A DNA stretch of 38,180 nucleotides from Arenibacter sp965652575 (lineage in GTDB: Bacteria; Bacteroidota; Bacteroidia; Flavobacteriales; Flavobacteriaceae): assembly GCA_965652575.1 (NCBI GenBank), contig CBFGWQ010000013.1, positions 1 to 38,180 of the forward strand, read 5' to 3'. Shown piece after piece: positions 32,241 through 38,180 of this stretch (position 1 is the first letter of the stretch; each line of letters begins with the position of its first letter). The notes beneath the pieces were generated by a model that saw only the letters and a list, made by a program, of their open reading frames with translations, was not told the origin of the DNA and did not search any database. Both the position numbers and the translations under genes were made by a program.

Positions 32241-32927
32241 TTATTGCAAGGCCTTGGTTATGGCAGCTTCCACCAAGGGTTCCATTACGGCATAACCCGC
32301 TGGGGTAGGATGGACCTCATCATCCGCATATTTTTTGGGAAGTCCGTTCCTCCCATCCGCCATGGCCGAAAAATAGTCCAGATAAATATGTCCATAGGTT
32401 TCCGAATATTCTTTTAGCATGGCGTTCAATGTAGGGATTTTTTTGTTGGGATTCAAACCTGGCTTCCAGGGATAATCGAAGGCGGGCAAGATGGAAGAGA
32501 TAATGACCTTGATGCCGTTGGCCTTTGCCAGTTCGGCCATGGATTTTATATTGTCCATTATCATTTTTGGAGTGGAAGGGCCTGTATTTCCGGCAATATC
32601 ATTGGTTCCCGCCAAAATAACCACTACTTTGGGTTTTAAATCGATAACGTCCTGTCTAAAGCGTAAAAGCATTTGAGGGGTAGTCTGTCCACTGATTCCC
32701 CTGTTGATATATGGTTTGCCTTCAAAGAATTCCGGCCTTTTATCTAGCCAGCCTATGGTTATGGAATTGCCCATAAATACCACCCGATTTTCATTGGGGG
32801 CGGGTATTCCTACTTTTTTGTTGTCCTCGGCAAAGTGTTGCAGATTGGGCCAATCCTGACCAATACTATTGTTCATGCCAAAAAGGGTCAATGTAAAAAA
32901 TGCAATTGATAATTTTAGTGATTTCAT
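32241..32927 (-). CDS. SGNH/GDSL-type hydrolase (acylhydrolase)
   Basis: This 228-residue exported esterase has a signal peptide at about 1-23 (ending SIGQ). All four SGNH blocks are visible: nucleophile Ser55 in GNSIT, Gly in NRGISG near 77-80, Asn109 in GTNDIAG, and Asp203...His206 in DEVHPTPAGY. Relatives remove acetyl or other acyl groups from sugars. Its position just before a GH20 gene suggests that it deacylates carbohydrate for that hydrolase or shares its transcript. No promoter was recognised. Confidence 0.86.
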   Translation of the reverse strand: MKSLKLSIAFFTLTLFGMNNSIGQDWPNLQHFAEDNKKVGIPAPNENRVVFMGNSITIGWLDKRPEFFEGKPYINRGISGQTTPQMLLRFRQDVIDLKPKVVVILAGTNDIAGNTGPSTPKMIMDNIKSMAELAKANGIKVIISSILPAFDYPWKPGLNPNKKIPTLNAMLKEYSETYGHIYLDYFSAMADGRNGLPKKYADDEVHPTPAGYAVMEPLVEAAITKALQ

Positions 32928-32968
32928 ACGCTTAATTTTTTGTAATTATCTGAATAAATTAATTATAA

Positions 32969-33031
32969 ATCCGCCTGAGCGATTAGCCGGGCAGGTTGGG
33001 AATCCCGATGACTATTCGGACGAGCGGGGCA
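32969..33031. repeat. GC-rich palindromic repeat patch
   Basis: The patch pairs CCTG (32974-32977) with CAGG (32992-32995), and a decayed CCCGAT...CGGGG string follows to 33029. The wording resembles positions 60-92. The stop codon of the membrane protein at 33012 lies inside this repeat, so its last residues (PRSSE) come from repeat sequence. Confidence 0.4.
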
Positions 33032-33509
33032 AAATAAAAAATTGTTGCTCCTCCAATGATAATTTTAAATCGATTATGATCTTTTTTTTGGTGGGCCTCA
33101 ACTTAAAAAGATAAAGAATTAAAAGTAAGGAAATAACCAGATAAAATATATGGTTGTCCAATCTAAAAACAATAGTGCTCAGTATTGCTGAGCCCTCTAT
33201 AAATGAAAACCTTACTACACAGGCCTGTAGATAAAGGACCAATTTGTTTTTTAACGAATTAGGTTTTGTCAAGTCCTTTAATTGTTTTCCGAACACATAA
33301 TTGCTTATAAAATAGCTCAATATGGCTATAGTGGGGACAAGGTACACAAAAGTGTTATGGTCCTTGGGGAAATCCACCAAAAAACCTTCCCCTGTTGCAT
33401 AGATGAAAACGGTAAATGACAAAATCCCCAAAAGCATTGCAGAATGTATAAATATAAGGGTGTTGAGGTAGGTCTTGGAGGTTGACTTTTTGTCTTTGGA
33501 ATTGAACAT
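33012..33509 (-). CDS. small four-helix membrane protein, unknown
   Basis: This 165-residue protein has four likely membrane segments: about 18-38 (LIFIHSAMLLGILSFTVFIY), 54-72, 95-115 and 120-137. A charged tail of KLRPTKKKIIID type follows. I do not recognise it as a named family; small flavobacterial membrane proteins of this shape are common. The C-terminus runs into a palindromic repeat (32969-33031), which may have replaced the original end. It is upstream of the SGNH gene on the same strand but 84 bp away, with the repeat between them. Confidence 0.55.
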   Translation of the reverse strand: MFNSKDKKSTSKTYLNTLIFIHSAMLLGILSFTVFIYATGEGFLVDFPKDHNTFVYLVPTIAILSYFISNYVFGKQLKDLTKPNSLKNKLVLYLQACVVRFSFIEGSAILSTIVFRLDNHIFYLVISLLLILYLFKLRPTKKKIIIDLKLSLEEQQFFILPRSSE

Positions 33510-33645
33510 CTGAAAAAATTATAATTTATGGTACCAGGGTACACTATCCCTGTTAAATTTAGTTTATACCAACACTATTGGCAAGTTACTTTTTATTTTG
33601 AATTGGAGTATAAAAATGTGATTTTGGAAAGGTAGGGAATTATAA

Positions 33646-33813
33646 ATGGCACAGAACTGTTTTTATATACTTCTTACTGACGACGAAGAGGACTATTTCA
33701 TTTTTTTAAAGATACCTAGGAAGGATTTAATTTGTCGGTAACCTTAATAATTGGCGTACAATGGTGTAGAACAGAAGGAGTTTCTTGAAAGTGGTTTACC
33801 CAGTTTTCTGTAT
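33646..33813 (+). pseudogene. possible remnant of a response-regulator receiver domain
   Basis: An ATG at 33646 opens 31 codons reading FYILLTDDEEDYFIFLK before a stop at 33739. This is very like the start of a CheY-type receiver (strand 1 and the acidic pair). After two further in-frame stops the same frame gives NGVEQKEFLESGLPSFL, resembling the next part of a receiver domain (nG-E-...-L-...-P). No intact receiver remains, and the phospho-acceptor region is not found. The resemblance is by eye. This remnant is the only content I see in the gap 33510-33835. Confidence 0.3.
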
Positions 33814-33835
33814 GTTCAAGTCATGATTTACAAAC

Positions 33836-34738
33836 TTATTTAAATTTATTTGAAAAATTGCCTTCGATTCCCATTCCGTATCGATTGGCATATACCTTTG
33901 TGAACTCCGCACCAAAAAACAATATTAAACAAGAATATGAAACCCATAATAAAATCAATACAATTGTTCCAGCTGCACCATAGGTAGAGCCTGGATCTGC
34001 TTCCCCAAAATAAAGCCCTAATAAAAACTTACCCAGAACAAAAAGAACGGCGGTAATAAGGGCCCCGATCCAAACCGTCTTCCATCTTATTTTGGTATCT
34101 GGCAGGTATCTAAATATTAAGGCAAAAAGTATTGTGACAATTCCTGTGGAGAGTAAAAAATCCAAAATATAGGCGAAATATAGGACAATATCAGGCAATA
34201 CACTTCTGATGTACCCGTTTAGAGCCGAAATCGCTGTGGTAATCAAGAAACTTATCAATAACAAAAAGCCGATGGCCAAAATAAAGGCAAAACTCCTAGC
34301 CCTGTCTACAAGCATCTTTATTATGTTCGAATTAGGGTCCGGTTTAATTCGCCAAATCTGGTTCAAGGATAGCTGTAAGTGATAAAAAACACCAGTAGCC
34401 CCAAATATCAATATGCCGACACCTAAAATATTTGCTATTTCGCTGCTGTTCCCAGTCTGTGTCTCGAGCATCATTGCTTGAATGGATTCTGCGGCATCCC
34501 TACCTAAGGCCTCTGAAATTTCATGTGTAAGCTTACCCTGTACAATTTCGGTACCCCATATGGATCCTACCAGATTGATAATGATTACCAAAAGCCCGGG
34601 CAGGGAAAGTATGGCGTAATAAGCTACCACTGCACTTAATCTAAATGGGTCGTCTGCATTCCATGCCTTAAAGGTATCAACGATCAAAGCGGGCAGATGC
34701 CTCAACTTAAATTTATCGATATTATTTTTCTTGGCCAT
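33836..34738 (-). CDS. YihY/BrkB family membrane protein
   Basis: This 300-residue inner-membrane protein of the YihY (virulence factor BrkB) family has six or so membrane segments. It opens with WNADDPFRLSAVVAYYAILSLPGLLVIIINLVG, the family's first helix block. GVFYHLQLSLNQIWRI lies in the middle and GSTYGAAGTIVLILLWVSYSCLILFFGAEFTKVYANR near the end, all hallmark regions. Despite an old label as ribonuclease BN it is not a nuclease; transport or envelope roles are unproven. The start ATG at 34738 gives a cytosolic basic N-terminus. No partner genes adjoin it. Confidence 0.9.
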   Translation of the reverse strand: MAKKNNIDKFKLRHLPALIVDTFKAWNADDPFRLSAVVAYYAILSLPGLLVIIINLVGSIWGTEIVQGKLTHEISEALGRDAAESIQAMMLETQTGNSSEIANILGVGILIFGATGVFYHLQLSLNQIWRIKPDPNSNIIKMLVDRARSFAFILAIGFLLLISFLITTAISALNGYIRSVLPDIVLYFAYILDFLLSTGIVTILFALIFRYLPDTKIRWKTVWIGALITAVLFVLGKFLLGLYFGEADPGSTYGAAGTIVLILLWVSYSCLILFFGAEFTKVYANRYGMGIEGNFSNKFK

Positions 34739-34793
34739 AAACTATAATATGATTTTAATGAAGCCCCTTCCTATTATGAAAGCATTGATTTAT

Positions 34794-34985
34794 TTACCAG
34801 CCAATAAGATATTCAGTTTTGATTTTATACGGAGGCCTATTTACATAATATTTTGACCCTATTGGAATGGCTTTTATAAAGGGAACGTCCACAATCGATA
34901 AAAGGCCATTTCCAATTATTGTTTTTATAGCGGGGCGGCACTTAACATAAACAAAAGAACCGCCCTTATTAAAGCGGTCCTTCAT
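34794..34985 (-). CDS. possible small protein, uncertain
   Basis: This 63-codon frame has ordinary amino-acid composition (VKCRPAIKTIIGNG...GSKYYVNRPPYKIKTEYLIGW) and could be a small beta-rich protein. Against it, its first 12 codons lie within a terminator-like hairpin (34953-34982) that would serve the fad genes upstream, and no promoter or homologue is known to me. A shorter start would be needed if the hairpin is functional. Apart from this frame, the hairpin and the inverted repeat at 34999-35070, I see nothing else in 34739-35102. Confidence 0.3.
   Translation of the reverse strand: MKDRFNKGGSFVYVKCRPAIKTIIGNGLLSIVDVPFIKAIPIGSKYYVNRPPYKIKTEYLIGW
34953..34982 (-). terminator. hairpin terminator candidate after the fad genes
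   Basis: On the minus strand AAGGACCGC (34982-34974) pairs with GCGGTTCTT (34963-34955) with one mismatch. The continuing TTGTTTATG is T-rich. It lies 120 bp beyond the acyl-CoA dehydrogenase stop. Confidence 0.45.
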
Positions 34986-34998
34986 TTTTGCTTCATAA

Positions 34999-35070
34999 AG
35001 AAACTGTTTACATTTTATCCTTAGGTTCTTTTAGGTGTCTTTTTCCTCAAACAAAAATTAAACAGTTTCT
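34999..35070. repeat. 72-bp element with perfect 12-bp terminal inverted repeats
   Basis: AGAAACTGTTTA (34999-35010) and TAAACAGTTTCT (35059-35070) are exact inverted copies around a 48-bp AT-rich centre. The same 12-mer occurs at 3561-3572, directly at the start codon of the cysteine synthase-like gene and 28 bp after the large palindromic element. It codes for nothing. It could be a small non-autonomous mobile element or a deleted relative of the element at 3355-3532. Confidence 0.55.
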
Positions 35071-35102
35071 GGGAAGCGCGAGCTTGAGTTGGCCAATCCT
35101 TA

Positions 35103-36911
35103 CTAAAAACAATATTTGTTTTCAGCCTTGAGTTTATCTGCAATTGTATTACGCAGTTCCATCACTTTGGGTTGGTTTGTGTATTTCGTGAACCGTTTAA
35201 GGCCCATGAGCATCATACGCTGTTCATCACCTTCGGTCATAGATACTATGGCCTCTTTGCCATTTTTTATAACAGTGTCCACTGCATTGTACAAATATAA
35301 TTTGGACATGGCAATTTGTTCTTTTTGGGCCATTTCCCCAAATCGTTTTGCATTTTTTTCTGTTCTTAGGATGGCGGATTCCGCCAAGTAGATCTCTATT
35401 AAAATATTGGATGCGGCCAATAACAGCATTTGATGTTCATCCAGGGAGGGGCCATATTTTTGGACCGCCGAACCTGCGATCATTAAGAATGTTTTCTTCA
35501 GTTTGGCCACCATTTCTTTTTCTTCGGACAACAATTCCGAGTAGTCGGGGGTATCAAAAGAGGGGATGTCCATAAGTTCGTTTCCTACGGCCGTAGCCGG
35601 ACCCAATAGATCTACATGCCCCTTCATGGCCTTCTTGACCAAAAGGCCGACGGATAACATTCTGTTGATTTCATTGGTGCCTTCATATATCCTGGCGATA
35701 CGTGCATCCCTCCAAGCGGCCTCCATTGGGGTGTCCTCCGAGAAGCCCATGCCACCAAAGATTTGGATTCCTTCGTCCGAGCAGTTCTGTACGTCTTCGG
35801 ATACGGCAACTTTTAGGATGGAACATTCTATGGCATATTCCTCCACCCCTTTAAGTTCTGCTTCTTGATGGCTGTTGCCGGCCGCCATACGTATTGCAAT
35901 ACGGTCCTCAATGTTCTTGGCAGCCCTATATGAGGCAGCTTCCCCGGCATACAAACTGCTGGCCATTTCCGCCAACTTGGACTTTATTGCTCCGAAGTCG
36001 GCAATAGCTGTATTAAACTGTTTGCGTTCCGTGGCATATTTTATGGCATTGGTTGTAATTCGCCTTTGGGAATCCAAACAGGCGGCCGCCAGTTTAATAC
36101 GTCCAATATTTAAGGCGTTCATTGCAATTTTAAAACCATTTCCCCTTTCGGAAAGCATATTTTCTACAGGAACTACGGTATCGTTAAAAAATACCTGTCT
36201 GGTAGAGGAGGCCCGAATTCCCAATTTATGTTCTTCCTCCCCTAAAGTAATGCCGTTATCAGGATCATTTTCAACTATAAATCCGGTAATGTTTTTGTCA
36301 TTTTCTATTCGTGCAAAAACAATGAACAATTTACAGAACCCGGCATTGGAAATCCACATTTTTTGGCCATTGATCTTGTAGCTCTTGCCGTCGGCGGAAA
36401 GGGTAGCCGTAGTTTTGCCCGAATTGGCATCGCTACCGGCACCCGGTTCGGTTAAGCAGTATGCTCCGAACCATTCGCCAGTGGCCAATTTTGGAACATA
36501 TTTTTGCTTTTGGGCTTCGGTACCATATAAGGTAATGGGCATGGTACCAATACCGGTATGCGCTCCAAAGGCAGTACTGAAAGAACCACTTCCACTGGAA
36601 ATATATTCACATACGATCATGGTAGAAACAAAGCCCATTTCCAATCCTCCATAGGCTTCGGGAACGGCCACTCCCAAAAAGCCCATTTCCCCGGCCTTGG
36701 TCATTACTTCCTCGGTTAGGGCATAATCCTTGGCTTCGAAACGATCCCTATGGGCAATAATCTCCCGATCGTTGAAATCAATAACGGAGTCGCGCATCAT
36801 TTTTTGCTCTTCGGAAAAATCCTCAGGTGTAAAAACATCCCCGCAATTGGTTTCCTTTACCAGAAATTGTCCACCCCTTAATATTTCCTTGGTTGTCGTA
36901 TCTGTATTCAT
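35103..36911 (-). CDS. acyl-CoA dehydrogenase with C-terminal extension
   Basis: This 602-residue FAD enzyme carries out the first step of fatty-acid beta-oxidation, forming a trans-2-enoyl-CoA. The flavin and substrate blocks AYCLTEPGAGSDANS and KMWISNAGF lie near 150-195. The catalytic base Glu lies in ARIYEGTNEINRM near residue 420. Acyl-CoA dehydrogenases usually end at about 380-400 residues; the extra 170-200 residues here place it with the long VLCAD/ACAD9-like type common in Bacteroidota. It is 81 bp downstream of the thiolase gene on the same strand, forming a beta-oxidation unit. Confidence 0.9.
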   Translation of the reverse strand: MNTDTTTKEILRGGQFLVKETNCGDVFTPEDFSEEQKMMRDSVIDFNDREIIAHRDRFEAKDYALTEEVMTKAGEMGFLGVAVPEAYGGLEMGFVSTMIVCEYISSGSGSFSTAFGAHTGIGTMPITLYGTEAQKQKYVPKLATGEWFGAYCLTEPGAGSDANSGKTTATLSADGKSYKINGQKMWISNAGFCKLFIVFARIENDKNITGFIVENDPDNGITLGEEEHKLGIRASSTRQVFFNDTVVPVENMLSERGNGFKIAMNALNIGRIKLAAACLDSQRRITTNAIKYATERKQFNTAIADFGAIKSKLAEMASSLYAGEAASYRAAKNIEDRIAIRMAAGNSHQEAELKGVEEYAIECSILKVAVSEDVQNCSDEGIQIFGGMGFSEDTPMEAAWRDARIARIYEGTNEINRMLSVGLLVKKAMKGHVDLLGPATAVGNELMDIPSFDTPDYSELLSEEKEMVAKLKKTFLMIAGSAVQKYGPSLDEHQMLLLAASNILIEIYLAESAILRTEKNAKRFGEMAQKEQIAMSKLYLYNAVDTVIKNGKEAIVSMTEGDEQRMMLMGLKRFTKYTNQPKVMELRNTIADKLKAENKYCF

Positions 36912-36992
36912 TGTTCGTGCTATTAAGTGTTATAATATGAATTGAAGGGTTGTTTTAAATGGTAACCTCTTTAATTTATAGGTTTTGTATTT

Positions 36993-38180
36993 TTAATTTA
37001 AAAATTCAAAAATTCCTGCTGCTCCCTGACCGGTACCTACGCACATGGTTACCATGCCGTACTTGCCTTTCATACTCCTCTTTCTCATCTCATCAAAAAG
37101 CTGTACGGACAACTTGGCCCCGGTACAGCCCAAGGGGTGGCCAAGAGCAATTGCTCCGCCATTTACATTGACTATATCATTATTTAGGCCAAGTTCACGA
37201 ATTACTGCCAATGACTGTGAGGCAAATGCCTCGTTCAATTCTATCAATTCAATGTCATCCTGTTTAAGTCCGGCTTGTTTCAAGGCCTTTGGAACTGCCT
37301 TTACGGGGCCAATACCCATGATTCGGGGTTCAACTCCGGCAGCGGCATAGTTGACCAGTCTTGCAATAGGTTCCAATTTTAATTCTTTTACCATATCCTC
37401 GCTCATGACCAGTACAAATGCCGCCCCATCGCTCATCTGCGAAGAATTACCTGCAGTAACACTTCCGCCTGCGGCAAAAACAGGTCGCAATCCTGCCAGG
37501 GCTTCCTTGCTGGTCCCTTTTCGTGGTCCCTCGTCCTTGGTCACAGTGTATTTTTTGGTAGCCTTTTTTCCATTGTCATCAACGTAGGTCTGTTCCACTT
37601 CAATGGGGACGATCTGACTTTGAAAACGGTCCTCTGCCTGTGCCTTAAGTGCTTTCATATGCGAATTATAGGCAAATTCGTCCTGATCCTCACGGGATAC
37701 GTTAAATTGTTTGGCCACCGCTTCCGCTGTATTTCCCATACCCCAGTAATAATCTTCGTGTCCCGCTTTTGCCAAATCGTAGTTGAGCTCCGTTTTATAT
37801 CCGGTCATTGGAACGGCACTCATGCTCTCCGCACCGCCGGCAATGATACAATCGGCCATACCGGCTTGGATTTTTGCGGTGGCAATACCGATGGTTTCTA
37901 TTCCGGAGGAACAAAATCTATTTACCGTAACTCCGGGCACATCCACAATATTAAGTCCCATCAAGGAGATCAAACGGGCCATATTAAGGCCTTGGGAACC
38001 TTCGGGCATGGCATTTCCGACGATAACGTCATCAATTCGTTTTTTATCCAATTGAGGCAGTTCGTTCATCATATACGCTATGGTCTCTGCAGCCAGCTCA
38101 TCCGTTCTTTTAAAACGGAAAACGCCTTTTGGAGCCTTTCCTACTGCTGTCCTATATGCTTTTACTATAAATGCTTGTTT
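36993..38180 (-). CDS. fadA: acetyl-CoA C-acyltransferase (thiolase), 5' end outside window
   Basis: This is a partial gene. The frame stays open to the right edge, where it reads KQAFIVKAYRTAVGKAPKG, so only the first residue or few are missing. An internal ATG at 38072 is not the start. Thiolase cleaves 3-ketoacyl-CoA with CoA. The nucleophile Cys is in NRFCSSGIET, and the C-terminal catalytic residues are in GGAIALGHPLGCTGA and CVGTGQGAA. The visible 395 codons fit the roughly 390-400-residue family. It precedes the acyl-CoA dehydrogenase on the minus strand. In related genomes a 3-hydroxyacyl-CoA dehydrogenase (fadB type) often lies upstream, which would be beyond this window. Confidence 0.92.
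   Translation of the reverse strand, partial: KQAFIVKAYRTAVGKAPKGVFRFKRTDELAAETIAYMMNELPQLDKKRIDDVIVGNAMPEGSQGLNMARLISLMGLNIVDVPGVTVNRFCSSGIETIGIATAKIQAGMADCIIAGGAESMSAVPMTGYKTELNYDLAKAGHEDYYWGMGNTAEAVAKQFNVSREDQDEFAYNSHMKALKAQAEDRFQSQIVPIEVEQTYVDDNGKKATKKYTVTKDEGPRKGTSKEALAGLRPVFAAGGSVTAGNSSQMSDGAAFVLVMSEDMVKELKLEPIARLVNYAAAGVEPRIMGIGPVKAVPKALKQAGLKQDDIELIELNEAFASQSLAVIRELGLNNDIVNVNGGAIALGHPLGCTGAKLSVQLFDEMRKRSMKGKYGMVTMCVGTGQGAAGIFEFLN

Noticed and set aside
33326..33544. 72-codon minus-strand frame overlapping the membrane protein at 33012-33509
   Set aside because: It is a shadow frame; the overlapping gene has clear membrane segments and this one does not.
38072..38072. ATG at 38072 as the thiolase start
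   Set aside because: The upstream codons to the window edge encode the standard thiolase N-terminus, so the gene is cut by the window.

Overview
The window looks like chromosomal DNA from a marine member of the Flavobacteriaceae (Bacteroidota). The evidence is the low-to-moderate GC content, the absence of strong Shine-Dalgarno sites, repeated TAnnTTTG promoter elements of the Bacteroidota type, and typical family members: a BatA-type membrane protein, a DUF4834/YfhO pair, a class of ~193-residue sigma-70 factors, and cysteine-free endonuclease III. The genus cannot be fixed from this sequence. No rRNA, tRNA, CRISPR array, phage or complete insertion sequence was seen.

Layout. Positions 1-3310 hold a periplasmic thioredoxin-like protein, a YbaB/EbfC nucleoid protein and oligopeptidase B. 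Positions 3355-7318 hold a large palindromic repeat followed by a cysteine synthase/CBS-type enzyme, an alpha-oxoamine synthase and a convergent GNAT-type acyltransferase. Together these resemble a sulfonolipid (capnine) or sphingolipid base pathway. Next come an outer-membrane beta-barrel-like protein (7387-8463) and a plus-strand run of DUF4834, YfhO, glycosyltransferase and flippase (8552-14010), which looks like a surface-glycan assembly unit. A secreted, very basic Ser/Thr/Arg/Asn-rich protein (14199-15452) is separated from uvrA (15854-18637) by a 7-bp-periodic low-complexity tract.

Positions 18732-20957 hold the most unusual structure: a tandem duplication of a two-gene module. Each copy has a sigma-70 family factor (about 78% identical by eye) followed 70-72 bp later by an approximately 50-codon reading frame, and the two small products are recognisably related. 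The second module has a structured leader with competing hairpins. Next are nth, bcp, a conserved protein of unknown function, a PhnP-like metallo-hydrolase and a small membrane-anchored protein. A minus-strand group follows: batA-like, a dihydroorotase homologue that lacks its metal ligands, two small paralogous membrane proteins and an esterase. After that come a family 2 glycosyltransferase, a GH20 hydrolase paired with an SGNH hydrolase, a small membrane protein, a possible response-regulator remnant and a YihY-family protein. The window ends in the fatty-acid beta-oxidation genes for acyl-CoA dehydrogenase and thiolase; the thiolase runs off the right edge.

Several intergenic regions carry repeat DNA of two kinds. 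One kind is palindromic elements (1-92, 3355-3532, 32969-33031, 34999-35070). The other is degenerate 7-bp-periodic tracts (about 91-120, 6131-6202, 15571-15856), the last two of which begin at the stop codon of a minus-strand gene. Starts shorter than the maximal open frame were chosen for eight genes because of promoter overlap, gene overlap or signal-peptide position; each entry says why.
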